From Fusarium oxysporum f. sp. lycopersici 4287 (taxonomy: Eukaryota > Ascomycota > Sordariomycetes > Hypocreales > Nectriaceae), in NCBI RefSeq assembly GCF_000149955.1, contig NC_030997.1, forward strand, positions 1,097,535-1,161,534: a DNA stretch of 64,000 nt. Reading direction: 5' to 3'. The position numbers and the translations under genes were made by a program. A model generated the notes under the pieces. The model ran no database searches, had not been told where the DNA came from, and saw only the letters and a list, made by a program, of their open reading frames with translations. This document shows positions 41,551 through 53,086 of the stretch, in pieces; the first letter of the stretch is position 1; every line of letters begins with the position of its first letter.

Positions 41551-43538
41551 CTACAGAACATATCGGAAATCCTTGTTCTCAAACTCAGTCTGATCCCGCA
41601 TACCAGCCTCGTTACTACGCTCCTTATTGGGCGGACCATAGGTCTTGTTACGGTGTCTGTTGATGAGGTACATGTACACTAAGGACAAAGGGTTAGCCGA
41701 AGTTCCCGTGCTGGATCGCTAGGCCACTTACCAAGAAGACCAAGGTGGCAACAAAACTTGATAGCGTAGCCTACTAGAAGTCCAATAGTGGCACCAGTGA
41801 AGTGAGGAGCCTCAGACTTCTTTACGACGAAGGGACCGGCAAAGTTGCCCCAACAGTAGGCAGTACTGGCGCAGTATGTTAGTCAGGCTTCAAAGGTTCA
41901 TTGATGAAAGACTTACAAGACCAGGGCACTAGCAAGAGATCGATGAGTGTAGCCAGCCATGTTGGATGATATGGTGGTTAGAGACACAGTGAAGCCAACA
42001 GACTGGGTGTTGACCAGCCAGAAACATACAAGTCGGCCCCAAGTGTTATCACGGGGAAGGTAGGCCATGCATGCAGCAGAGATTGTGCAAAGCATGTTGG
42101 CAGCCGTAGCAGTAAGCAGCCGAGCTGGTTATTGTTAGCTTACTAGTTGCGTGCTTCATAAACGTCGTTTGACTAACAGTTAGGAACGTTGAGAATGATG
42201 CTTCCGCCAATGATCAAGCCGATAATCTGGACAGCATCTCCAACAGACTTCAGTTGAGTAGTTCTGGTGGTGCTAAATCCCATGTCGCGGATGATGATGG
42301 TCGAGAAGGAGTTGACGACACCATTAGGGATGGCGCTGTGAATCATGTGTTAGCAAAAGGCCAATCCTTTGTTGTGACAATGATTTGACTTACGCAGCAA
42401 AGACCGAGGTAAAGAGCAGAAGAGTCTTGGGATCAGTGAAGCCAAGGACGACCTGATCCTTATCGAATGCCTTATTTTTGATACCCGTCTCATTGGATGC
42501 GACTCTCTTGACTGCAATCAGACGCTCGCGGTGGTTGAGGAATCGTGCGTTAGAAGGCGAATCGGGGAGGAGGAACCAGATGACGAAAGCCCAAAGACAA
42601 GTGGCGCCGCCGAGCTGTAGACAGATTAGCTATGTCCTAAGGATGTTGAACGTAGTGGTGACTTACGATGTAGAAGATTAGCTCCCACCGCTCAGGCTTG
42701 AGGTCGACGGGAAGCTTGGAAACTCCCATAGAGATGTATGACCCAACCTATATAAGTCCAGTTATTAGCAAAACGACTCTGGATGCCAGAGCCCGTTCGT
42801 TACTTACAATACCGCCCCATCCCAGAGATGAGTACCAAATACACTGGCGAAGTGGAATCTCTCGTCGGGTATACCAAAAACCAGTCATGAGTGTCAAACC
42901 AGGTGTGACGGCAGCCTCAAAAACACCCATGATGAACCGCACAGCCAGAGCACTTGAATAGTCGCGGCTCTGAGTCATGATGATGACCATGAGACCCCAT
43001 AGGAAGACACTGATAGCCATGACCTTTTGAGCAGGAAAGCGACCGATGAGCCACCCACAAGGGTATTGACCAAAGAAGTAACCTGCATAGACCACTGCAT
43101 TCCGGTATTAGCAGTCGCAGGGCCTGAGGGAAGGTCGGTGAACACTGACTTGCGGAGAGATAGTTGAACTGGTTGCCCTTGAGTCCCAGAGCCTCCTGAT
43201 ATCCGAAGAGGTTGGCATAGTTGAGAGAGGTCTTATCCATGAATTGAAGCGCTTGGGTGACGAGGAACATAGGGAGAATAACGAGATCGAGTTTCCATCG
43301 GAGCTTCTTGGCCTGTAATTGTAATTGTGTTAACAGAAACAGTCGCGCATTGTATCAGTCTTGGGCGTACCTCGGCATCTGAGAAGTCAATGTCGCGAGC
43401 CTCAAGGTACTCGCTGTAGCCAACAGCGTTCTCTCGGTCATGAACATCCATCTCGTTACGGCCATCCTTGAGCTCCGAGTCCTCAATGGCCTCAACACTA
43501 GGAGGTGACTCTACGATGGGCTTAGGCGTGTCCGACAT
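41551..43538 (-). CDS. MFS transporter, Dal5-type anion:cation symporter
   Basis: Multi-exon gene with about eight short introns (the first at 43370-43313), encoding a protein of roughly 500 aa in the Dal5 (allantoate / organic anion) group of MFS permeases. The N-terminal 60 residues are acidic and cytosolic. Then come LVILPMFLVTQALQFMDKTSLNYA, the conserved first helix; YFFGQYPCGWLIGRFPAQKV, which holds the loop 2-3 motif; and FEAAVTPGLTLMTGFWYTRRE, all typical of the group. Further helices follow, and the C-terminus ends in a hydrophilic, charged tail (RSNEAGMRDQTEFENKDFRY). It is divergent from the dienelactone hydrolase gene, sharing a 434-bp promoter, and is probably the importer for the cluster's aromatic or carboxylic substrate. 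Confidence 0.88.
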
Positions 43539-43972
43539 TGTTGCTGAAAGTCTTATTACTCAAGTCAAGTCGAGGGAGGGTGGATAGATGACTGAATTGA
43601 AGACGGAGTCTGGACAAGGGAAGATGGGGTAGTATTTAACAAGCACATGGTCACATAGTAAGGAAGAAATCTGCACAACCTGGGGTAGCCTGCAACTTCT
43701 CCGCCTTTACCCCATGGGGCCTGGTTCGACTCCGCATGGCATTGGCCAATTGAACATCATCGGTGAACTACTGGAGTATCCCCACGGCGAGTCTCCGCGG
43801 CTGCAAACCGATGATGGGTGTCGAGAACGCCACTGGCATTAATTGAACACCAAAATGTTTAGTTGACAACCAGCGACTCGCATGATACTGAAGACGGTCT
43901 TGGTCAAGAATAACTGCCCCTTTTCTCTTCTAACACTCATTGCACCCTTTTACACCATCAATTTATCACACC
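43539..43972. promoter_or_regulatory. Divergent promoter, transporter / dienelactone hydrolase; CTCCGCGGC at 43793-43801
   Basis: CTCCGCGGC at 43793-43801 is the same 9-mer as one arm of the palindrome at 49651-49673. Its core is 256 bp from the transporter start and 172 bp from the hydrolase start. Other G/C elements (CCCCATGGGG near 43711, CCCCACGG near 43780) are close by. Joint regulation is inferred. Confidence 0.55.
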
Positions 43973-44920
43973 ATGGGTCAATCATCTTCACAACAAGCCA
44001 CCAGTGCGCCATACCTTGCTAAGCCAAGTGGAAGCTGCTGTCTCAAAGGCACCATCCACGAGGGCGAGTCAAGAGGCACTTGGGAAACCATCACAGATGT
44101 CGAAACATACATTTCAAAACCAACTCCCGAAAAAGCAAACGGAAACATCCTACTATACTTTCCAGATGTATGGGGCATGTTCCCCAACGGGCTGTTAGTC
44201 ATGGATGCTTTCGCAGATGCAGGTTATCTAGTCTTGGGGCTCGACTACTTCCGTGGCGTAAGTTCAGGCCTACATAAAGTGTTTAGATCGGAGACTAACG
44301 ATGCTACAGGACCCTGTTTGGAAGCATCGCAAGGACAGGCATACCCAAAATCCTGACTTTGACTACGAAGCCTGGAAGCGAAAGCACACTGCCTTTGCAG
44401 ATGTTGCTGTTCCCAAATGGGTGGCTGCTGTCAAGAAGAACTATGGAACAAGCACAACAAAGTTTGCCTGTGTCGGCTACTGCTTCGGAGCGCCTTATGT
44501 GTGCAATGAGCTGAGAGGCGATACGGTGACAGTTGGCGCTTTTGCTCACCCAGCGTTCCTCAAGGAACATCACTTTGCGGACCTAAAGAGTAAACTCTTC
44601 TTTCTTAACCCTTTCTCAGTCTTGCTAATTTTCTATAGAGCCTCTATTTCTCTCATGTTCGGAAGTTGATCACACGTTTGATGTGCCTTCTCGACGTCGA
44701 GCGCTGGATATTCTACAGACTAATAAGAAGATGTTTCACTATCAAGTATTTTCTCGTGTTGAGCACGGATTTGCTCTGAGAGGTGATCCCAAAGATCCTT
44801 ACCAACGTAAGTTCCATCTTTGAGGCGTGTCTTGAGGCCTACTGACGCAGAATAGGATGGGTAAAGGAACAGAGCCTGGCAGGTATCGTGGCATGGTTCG
44901 ATTATTGGTTGTCGCAATAG
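43973..44920 (+). CDS. Dienelactone hydrolase-family protein
   Basis: Four exons (43973-44257, 44310-44589, 44639-44806, 44856-44920) give 265 aa. The family opens dienelactones to maleylacetate in chloro- or hydroxy-aromatic catabolism, using a Cys-His-Asp triad. Here the nucleophile is Cys in CVGYCFGAPYV, the acid probably Asp in SCSEVDHTFDV, and the His in VEHGFALRGD. GNILLYFPDVWGMFPN and LVLGLDYFRGDPVW are the family's early strands. The spliced second-to-third exon join gives LKKPLFLSCSEVDH. Members may also act on other esters. No signal peptide, so cytosolic action is expected. Confidence 0.9.
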
Positions 44921-45734
44921 AGGTTGTAGGATAGGTAGATGAAAAATATACTATTAATTGGATTCCTGTCGACTACTACATCGGCATTCAAGTTACAGTT
45001 GGCAATTTAGACTTGTGGCACCTCTCCTGCATTGAAGCTGTTTACGAACGTGGAGCATAAGAACAGTCCCCCTATACTTCATAGGTCGCTATTTGCAATG
45101 CGCCCGTCCACTCGATTGTAAGAGGTTTATGATCTCTCGCCTAGTCGAGCTTTTGGCGTGTAGCAGCTATAGTGATTATAGTCGATACAGCTTGACCTGT
45201 TGCATTGATTCCAGCGACCAGCATATTAGTGCGCCAAGCACCGTGACCACTGGATCTCGGGTCATGAGAAAGATACACGTCAGTGCCATAACGTCTCAGT
45301 CTGAGGATCAACCTTTTCTAGCGCAAGCCGCTAAGAGCCGCAAAGCCGATTAGCTTGGCTAGTATAGAATTGAGAGTGATCTCAATTGACAGGTGAGATT
45401 CCGGGGGAAGCCCGAGTTTGGGTATCCCCATCATTTCCCCGCATACCGTGGCCCTCGTGACAGTGCATTCAACAGCTCAGAGAACAGGGGGGTTCGGCGC
45501 TTGCCCGCGCCGAGTGCCCGGAAGCTGGACGAGTAGAGAGTGGCAATTGCCCGCGGTGAGCGACGATCTCTCATTATTTGGCCGAAGAGTGAAGAATATT
45601 TATTCTGTATTGCTTGTTCTCGTGAAGCAGATGAACTCGTTTTGATATCGAAGATATTGAACCATTACCAGCAATATCAACAGTAAAAATATTCTTGGAT
45701 CAACACTACTCCATTAAACACAAATAAATTCACA
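44921..45734. promoter_or_regulatory. Intergenic region with CCGCGG site (45551-45556)
   Basis: TTGCCCGCGGTGAG carries the cluster core, 178 bp upstream of the SDR start codon. A G/C-rich patch with CCGGGGG, TTTCCCCGC and GCCCGCGCCG lies at 45398-45560. The rest of this 814-bp gap shows no gene. Confidence 0.5.
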
Positions 45735-46857
45735 ATGACACCCCCTCGAGCATTCGACTTTACTGGAGATGTGGCAATCGTCACGGGTGCAGGCTCCCGC
45801 ATGGATGGTCAGTTCATAATGCACCCTCATTCTTGTCCCCGTTACACTAACCCCTAGCAAAGGCGAGATTGGCAATGGTCGTGCGGCAGCCATACTCCTT
45901 GCACGTCATGGCGCCAAGGTCGCCCTTGTAGACTTCAACGTGGACTGGGCTAAAGAGACCAAGCGCATGATTGATGAGGAGGGTGGTATTTCAGAGGTGA
46001 TTCAGGCCGATGTCACAAGTGAAGAGTCGTGCAAGAATGCTATCGACAAAACTGTTGAACTATGGGGCGCTCTTCACATCCTTGTCAATATTGGTAGGTT
46101 GAACGGCATGCGTAATTACATCGAGAGACATGTACTGACAAGCAAAAATAGTTGGTGTTGGCGGTGCAATGGGTGATGCCACAACAATAAACCTCGATGC
46201 TTGGGACAGAGACTTCCGCATCAACGTCACAAGTATGGTGATGATGAGCCGATATGCCATTCCTGAAATGAGGAAGCAGGGCCGTGGATCTATCATCAAC
46301 ATGTCATCTGTTAGTGGATGTAAGTATCCTCAGTTCACCTCCAACCTATCCAAGCTAACAGGGTGCTGTAGTACTCGGCGGCAACCCCAGTTTGCTGTAC
46401 CCTACCACCAAGGGTGCCATCATTCAAATGACACGAGCCATGGCAGCTCATCACGGCCGTGAGAACATCCGTGTTAACTGTGTCGCGCCTGGCATGGTGT
46501 ATACTCCCATGACAAGAGGCCGTGGAATGACGGATGAGATGAGACAAGCAAGGATTAACCAGAACTTGATGAAGAAGGAGGGAACTGGCTGGGACGTTGG
46601 CTATGGTAGGTCAGCCCAAATGCTTGTGTCTTCGGGACTTACACTAAGTCGTGTAGCTATCTTGTTCTTGGCTAGTAAGGAAGCTGGCTGGATCACAGGT
46701 CTGATCATGCCCGTCGATGGAGGTGTAAGTAACTATTGTTCATGCCACTGCGTGAATCGCTGCTAACATCTTGCCCTAGACTACTGCCGGAAAGGCCGAT
46801 AGACCAGCTCTCAAGGCTGATACGCTAGCCGAGGCCAACACTGGTATACAGAACTAG
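45735..46857 (+). CDS. Short-chain dehydrogenase/reductase
   Basis: Six exons (45735-45807, 45863-46093, 46152-46319, 46372-46605, 46657-46724, 46780-46857) give 283 aa. The cofactor motif TGAGSRMDGEIGNGRA matches TGxxxGIG with a short insertion and is split by intron 1. ADVTS is the acidic pair that follows strand 4. VGVGGAMGDATT is in the region of the NNAG motif. The active site has Ser in INMSSVSG and Tyr/Lys in YPTTKGAI, and RVNCVAPGMVYTPM is the typical PG motif. NAD(P) preference is not certain, but DFN after strand 2 favours NAD. A role in oxidising or reducing a ring-derived hydroxyl is likely, with substrate unknown. Confidence 0.9.
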
Positions 46858-47095
46858 CCTTTACGATAACTAGATACCGTTAAAAGCATCACTGTAAATT
46901 ATACCACTTTAGAATCAAAGACGATGTTTGCCCAAGTCATTTATAGACCTTGATATCATACCAATGTCTGTACCTGCCCAGCCGCCAACACCTTGGGCAA
47001 CGCATATCTGTCCTTCAAAACACCATAGACTCCTTGTCATGTTAGGTACTGTGTATGAGTCCCTTCAAGGCGTTTAAACAACTGCTGGATAATTC

Positions 47096-49482
47096 CTAAG
47101 CCGGTGCATGTCTCATCATTTCATCAAGATCAATCTGTAGCTCTGGGTAACAATCCAACGATGCCATCGCATCCATGCTCATGCTATTCAAGTACGCATC
47201 CATGTCAAAGTCATTCGGGCTTACGGGGTCAAGATATGGGAAGGCAGGGATATAGCTGTTCATGGTAGCTGTGGCCGTGTTATCGGATAACGACTGATCC
47301 GGTGCTGGACGTTGAACTGGAGTTCGCTTTAGGCCTTTTATTATGATGTGCAGGCTGCGCTCAAGAAGCGGACATTTTGCCATGCCACGGTTGAGGGCTC
47401 TGAGAAAGGTCTGCATAGTGGGATGCGTTGCGCCATCATTGTTCTTCGCGTCTTCTAGCACGGCTGAAGCCCCTGTGTAGATGCAATAGCCCATGAGATA
47501 CGTGATGTTCTCGAAGCCAAAGGTTGATTCAAGCATTAGGAGGAGTTTCTCCATGCTTAATGCGGCACTCATGCAGACTCGGTAGTATGCTGGGGCGGAC
47601 CAGAATGGGCGATGGGCGAGGATAACAGTGGTGAAGTATAGTAGACTACTCACAGTCAGCAACATGACTATCAGCAACGTGGGGATTGAAAGCTTACTTC
47701 TGGGAGATGATATGGGGAGGCGGACATATGGTTGGTAGATACTCCGGGTCATAACGCAGATGCACCGGTGACTCAGCACGCCATGTCTCCAAACGTGCCT
47801 TGATATCGTTCAGCGATGACTCGGTTATAGCTCTACTTCGTTTTGAGTAGAGCTGTACTATTATATCGTTGATGATGACAGAAAGTTTACACGAGTTTGC
47901 GAAGCATGACACAGCGTGACTTTTCATCACGGGGTATTGGCTTGGTGCTAGTCGAGTAAGTGGTGAAGTGTCTTCGTAGTATGGTGACCATACATCAGAC
48001 TCTGCGGAGTCATCCACTGCACATAATATTAGAATGGAATGGTTTAATCGGCTTGAAGCGCATACTGAAGTCAATGGGGCTTTGCGGTAGTTCGGTCACT
48101 GCTGGAAGTCTCCCTGTGTAAAGGCTGATAGCTCTGCAGGTCCATGTAAGCAAAGACTATGTATAATTCTTGAAATGGGTCGCTCACTTGTCCCAGAAAT
48201 AGCAACTCCAGAATAACCTCTTTCGAATCTCCAAGTCTACTGGATCCAGTCCCTTGAGGTCCGCTATATCGGGCCCATTATGCTGCAATCCAAGGTCGGC
48301 TGACATTCTGAAGGCCATTCCACTATACAGCCACGCCTGCGAGATGGCTCCTTGAGCTAGTTCTCGGGCACTCAATTGCAAAAGAGCTTGGATGGTGGGT
48401 ATAGAGCTAGGCTTCTGTATCTCGTCGCCGAGGAGGAATCGCACACGGGAAAATAGTAGTTGCGCATGGTTACTGTCGTAGTATTTCGAGGCATGAGCGC
48501 ATAGCACGAGGAGGAGAAGTTCGGAATAGTAACGTCCGCCTGTCGTCATATCACCTAGGCGCGAGAGAAGTTAGTCGAGGTGTGATTTGCGGGACGGTAG
48601 AAGAGAGCGTACGCATGAATGCAGGCCTATACACCCACATAAACATCGGAGCAACCCAGGTCCAGTGCAGATGAAGAAGCTTCGCCATAACTTGTCGCGG
48701 CAATCCAAGTTGAAGCGATGCATTTCCAAGAGCAAATTCCTCCCAGATGGTCGATTCCCGAGCTCGCGATACCAGATAAGCACGGATGTCGGTCCTCTTA
48801 GATCCATCCCCACGACTCATTGAGTTTGTAGATGGCGATGCAAGGCCCAGAGGCTCATGGACAGCGGATGTTGGGCCGTAATAGCATATCTTGCCATGTT
48901 CATCCACACTGAGATCTATAGCCAACCCGTCTTGCGGTGTTCCGTCGATGGCTGCAGCTGGTCGGGGGGGGTCTTGAAGGCGGCTTTGATGTGTTGTAGG
49001 AGATGTTTCTAGCACGGCGGGTTCTAGTCCTGATGACAGCGGCACTCGTGTTGACAGATCTTCGGCACTGAAGGAACTTGAAGCAGGGGCTACACTCTCG
49101 GCAATGGAAGCTCTCAAGGTCTGATGATTGATGGAGCTCCCGCCACCCTGAAGGCGCTCAATCGTCTCCTCTGCCTCTTGAAGTTTGCGCGCCATCGCAA
49201 CAACTTGGGACAGCGGTGGGGGTTTGTCGTAGCGACATGCGACATGGTAGACCTCGCATGTTTTACAGGTCGGTTGACCCCCTTCACATCGAACCTGTAT
49301 CACCAAGCAAGTCAGCAGACGTAGCAAAAGCTAATACTCAATTATCAATGAAGATTGGAGGGCGTTTTGACCTTCTTGGCGCGGCAATTGGCACACGTCA
49401 AACCTCGATACTTGCGAGACATCCGCTGTTTCTTGGAGCGAGCGGGGCTCTCTCCCTGTCCTTGCTCGCCATTGGTCTCCAT
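47096..49482 (-). CDS. Zn2Cys6 transcription factor of the second catabolic group
   Basis: Multi-exon gene of about six exons. Exon 1 (from ATG 49482) encodes MSRKYRGLTCANCRAKK. Intron 49371-49295 then joins VRCEGGQPTCKTCEVYHVAC, so the six zinc-cluster cysteines are formed across the splice. A coiled-coil-like linker (RKLQEAEETIERLQ) follows. The fungal-specific domain begins near LHLHWTWVAPMFMWVYRPAF and continues through LLLLVLCAHASKYYDS and IRKRLFWSCYFWDK. The C-terminus is acidic and ends DLDEMMRHAPA. Its start faces the decarboxylase gene across a 345-bp region that holds two CCGCGG cores in a perfect palindrome, which makes this protein the best candidate to bind that motif. Internal exon borders after exon 2 are approximate. 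Confidence 0.88.
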
Positions 49483-49650
49483 TGTTTCCAAGGGAAAAGA
49501 GATAACAAGAGATCTTCTGATAAGCTCAGATCACGCAGAGGAAAGTGAAGAGTTGGCTTACGGTGAAAGCCCGAAAGCTGGGGGATTGTCGTCAGTCTGA
49601 ACTTGACGAAACTACGGACATCGATAGTGAGCATGATTGGTTCGGGCAGT

Positions 49651-49673
49651 CTCCGCGGCGAGTTGCCGCGGAG
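49651..49673. promoter_or_regulatory. Perfect 9-bp inverted repeat, CTCCGCGGC-N5-GCCGCGGAG
   Basis: Arms at 49651-49659 and 49665-49673 are exact reverse complements, separated by GAGTT. Each arm holds CCGCGG, itself a palindrome. The site is 169 bp from the regulator start and 155 bp from the decarboxylase start. CGG/CCG half-sites are what Zn2Cys6 dimers bind, so autoregulation and joint control of the divergent genes are likely. Confidence 0.6.
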
Positions 49674-49827
49674 TGTGCGGGGAATGCGGGCATGGAATTA
49701 AGAGCTGTAGTTAATCGATTGATGATGATGGAGATGAGTAATAACTTATATCAGTCATGCTGGCGTTCTCGCAATTCTATGTCTTAGCCCTGGATAATAT
49801 CACACGTCTTCAAAGTCAATATCCATA

Positions 49828-50538
49828 ATGAGAGTCCCTTACATGCCCAATCCTCCTCTAACTTCCTCCCCAGAAGAAGAGGCAATCGTCGCTGCAATTG
49901 CGGCCCGCCGTCATCCCCGACCCATACAACCCCTCGATTTGGCGCTACTGCATTCCCCTCACGTCGCTGCTGGCTGGAACACTTTCGTCGGCGCCATCCG
50001 CACAAAGACGTCACTGGCCGATGATCTACGAGAACTTGCCATCTGTTGCATTGCCGTTGTGAACAGGGCTTGGTATGAGTGGATGCACCATGAGCCCTTG
50101 GCGGTCAATAGCGGTGTCTCATCAGAGTCGATGAACGAGATTATGAAGGAGGGGGGTTTGTTGCGGAGTGAGAGGCCGGAGGGTTTTAATGAGAAGCAAT
50201 GGGCTGTTTGTGTCGTGGCTGATGAGATGACGAGGAATGTTCAGGTGAAGGATGAGACATTTGAATGGTTCAAGTCGCTTGCCAGTGATCAAGAGGTAAT
50301 TGAGGTTGTCGCAACAGTAAGTGTATTCTCGCAACGTAACACTTTTCTCATAGAGACTGACAAGACTTCCCAGGTTGCATGTTACAATTGTGTCAGCCGT
50401 TTTCTTGTAGCATTAGATGGTAAGTACTTCATGTCATTCCCTTATACCAACATCATCCACTGCCAGCTTCCACTAACGCGTATACCAGTCGGTGAGAGAA
50501 ACAATACTGTTCCAGAACCTTTACCAAAGCAACTGTAG
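49828..50538 (+). CDS. Carboxymuconolactone decarboxylase-family protein
   Basis: Three exons (49828-50316, 50374-50419, 50489-50538) give 194 aa. The protein resembles the AhpD-like / carboxymuconolactone decarboxylase family. The core helix reads DLRELAICCIAVVNRAWYEW followed by MHHEPLA, where family members show an E-to-H spaced active-site helix. VACYNCVSRFLVALD near the end is the second conserved helix. Classical members decarboxylate gamma-carboxymuconolactone to 3-oxoadipate enol-lactone. Fungal cluster members of this family act on several lactones or acids. Neighbours (muconate-cyclase-like protein, regulator) support a ring-fission product as substrate. The last exon is small (50 bp). 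Confidence 0.87.
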   Translation: MRVPYMPNPPLTSSPEEEAIVAAIAARRHPRPIQPLDLALLHSPHVAAGWNTFVGAIRTKTSLADDLRELAICCIAVVNRAWYEWMHHEPLAVNSGVSSESMNEIMKEGGLLRSERPEGFNEKQWAVCVVADEMTRNVQVKDETFEWFKSLASDQEVIEVVATVSVFSQRNTFLIETDKTSQVACYNCVSRFLVALDGKYFMSFPYTNIIHCQLPLTRIPVGERNNTVPEPLPKQL

Positions 50539-51035
50539 ACCATAGCAGAGGCAAAATGAACAAATAAATCTAGAGAATTAGCGGGAGCTTGACGTGATGC
50601 ACGTATCCGATGGGCTATAAGCTGCTTATATGCTGTAGAAGTTTGCGTCCCCGCTCTTGCTGACGGATAGAAATCCTGCTTGACGCGATGACTGGGTAAG
50701 ATAACCCGTATTTAAATCTCCATTCATCTAACTCTTCACACACAGGTGTACAGAAATACCACTGCACATTTATGTTTGGACTTAACAGAGATTATGTCAC
50801 TGTTGAATTACCACTCTATGTGTAAAGCCCCAAGAAGGAAGATAGACATTTCACAGCAAGAAAAAATGCCTTTCAATCTTACTCGTCATCCCTCACTCAT
50901 GATATATGGACCATTGCATCCATGTTCCGCGCCACTGCATGAAACTGAAGCTGTGACGGCTCTATGAAACTACTAGAGAAATTAGGACATAGAACTATGT
51001 ACCGAATCTTCAATCCATCTCAGAACTTCATATAT
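50539..51035. other. Intergenic region between convergent genes
   Basis: The decarboxylase and cyclase-like genes converge here. Apart from a chance frame around 50746-50967, no feature is supported. Confidence 0.5.
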
Positions 51036-52483
51036 CTAATCAAGCCAAGTTGCTTCGTAAGGCGTGCTGTTATCAGGATAGTGCAGCGAAGCCACAACAT
51101 CAAGAGTATGATTCGAAGGGGTCCAACCAAGAATGAACATCCAGCCCTCAGAAGTATCGCTGAGATACATGTAGTCCGTGATACCGTTGGGATCACTGTT
51201 AGTTTCGTCTTGCCAAGGGGCAACTCGGAGACCACCAGCAGAGCCAAGAGTGACAGGTGCCTCGTAGAAAGCCACGGCTTTTTCGATCTTCAGGAGTCCG
51301 TCATCGTTGAGTGCAAATGCCGCGACGTAACCATTTGCTTCGGTGTTGTTCCAGCTGCGAGTACTGGTGAAGAGATATTTGCCGTCGCGGGACATTTGGA
51401 CTGTGTTGCTGCGGAAAGTATATACGCCTCGCACATCTTCAATTGTTAGAGATAACTGCGGACTGGGAATTCGATAGAGTGACTCACCATCAGGAATGGC
51501 GCTTGCCCTCTGGATATGTTCTAGACGTGTGTCAAGCACTCTATAGACATCCATCCATTGGTCTGTAAGGTTAGTGAGGGGTTTCATGGTGCTGTATTCA
51601 TTTGGGCTTACTGTGTTCGGTCATCTGATGCATGGTGTCAGTCTTCGTTGCTGCGTCTTATTCTAATCCTCGAAATGACTTACCACGTAGAGGAGCTTTC
51701 CATCCTTGCTAGAATAGGAGTTTCGTGGTCCATCACCCTCAGTTGGACTAAGGTTGATCGACAAAGGCCTAGCAGTACCGTTTTCCGCAATGTCGTACAT
51801 AAAGATGGAGTTCATGCCCCTTCCGACAGTCAGCCATATCATATGTAGCAGTGGTTTGGGGACTTACAGGTGAGGGACAAAGCCCTTTCTGTTGACGTTG
51901 ATGTCAAAGGCATGAGCACCATAGAGCTTGGATATCCGTTAGCACTAGCAAATGATATGGAAGTATTATCTTAACTTACCACAGCCGCTCTTGTCTTGTT
52001 CACATTCTCAATTTCCTCCTCTGGCACCATGTAGAGTTCCTGAACCTGCTCACCAATAGCGCCATTCTCGGTGAGACCATGGATAGCAGCAGTTGAGCCA
52101 CCAGAAGAGAAAGCCAGGTTGCCATCGTCCGAGAAGTAACAAGACGAAGACGCTTGAAACAATCAGCAAAAGAGCTTCGGTGTAGGCAGCACATTAGACT
52201 TACTGATATTCACCGTGTCGAGATGAGTAAACTGGTAGTTCTCATCAACCGACCACGAGAAAAGCTGAGGAGGCTCGCTCATGGCGGTTGCGTAGACGCG
52301 GTTTTTGGCAGCATTGCTTGTGACAAATTGATGGAGACCAAAGCCAGGAACAGTAGCGTTCAGAGTCAAGGTCTTAGCAATGGTGTCAAAGGCGAGCAGG
52401 AAGAGCGTCTTGTTGGTGTAAGACCCTGACACGAGGTGGTGCATAGAGCTCCCGTAGGAGTTGGCGAACTCAATGGCAGGCAT
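51036..52483 (-). CDS. Carboxy-cis,cis-muconate cyclase-like beta-propeller
   Basis: Multi-exon gene (about six exons) for an intracellular member of the seven-bladed lactonase fold. There is no signal peptide. The start MPAIEFANSYGSSMHHLVSG is close to the N-terminus of the eukaryotic 3-carboxy-cis,cis-muconate lactonising enzyme group. Later landmarks are ATAMSEPPQLFSWSVDE, LYGAHAFDINVNRKGFVPHL, EGDGPRNSYSSKDGKLLYVV, DVRGVYTFRSNTVQMSRDGK and TDYMYLSDTSEGWMF. In the fungal protocatechuate branch the enzyme turns 3-carboxymuconate into carboxymuconolactone. Together with the decarboxylase family gene and CoA-transferase this points to a beta-ketoadipate-like series. Exon borders inside 51500-52200 are approximate. 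The stop TAG is at 51038-51036. Confidence 0.83.
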
Positions 52484-53086
52484 GATAAAGAAAATTCGAA
52501 AAGATAATGTGCTTCTTCTACAATTGAAGTGCTGCTGTGCCTGATATTTTCTGACCAATGCTTGTTGGTCTAACTTATATACTTTTAGGCATATAGCTAC
52601 CCCAGATCGTGTGTGTTCTCTCAATGCCGATCTCAGACCTTTCCCCGCGTTGTTGGTCTGGGGTTGTAGTGTGTATCCTCGCTAAATTTTGTGACTACTT
52701 CCTTGAGTTAGGGCTCATTACAGTGTGCCTTAGTGGTGTCGGCCACTGAGCGCGGGACTTACCCGCGGCGGGTGGCAGTGTACTACTTTACGACCGAAAT
52801 CAGGCAGGCTGGGCAATGACTCAAAGTTACATCAAAATAGAAACCCGGTCTCTTGCGGCATGAAGACCTTTGACCACAGGTTTATTGCGAAGTGACGGTA
52901 GGTTCTTGCCGAGAAAGACGGTTGATGCCGGGTTCAACATCCTCAACACAGATGGAAATGAGGCCAACAACTCAGGACGGAGCCGATACTTGCTAGTTAT
53001 ACTATTATTATGACAGTTCTGTCCCAGCCTGCGTATGGAAAGCTTCTCTTCAATTTATTTATTTGTTTTCCAGATGCTATTCATTC
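52484..53086. promoter_or_regulatory. Intergenic region with CCGCGG site (52763-52768)
   Basis: ACCCGCGGCGGGT at 52761-52773 includes the cluster core, 280 bp upstream of the cyclase-like gene. TTTCCCCGCG lies near 52640. The remaining sequence up to the decayed thiolase has no gene. Confidence 0.5.
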
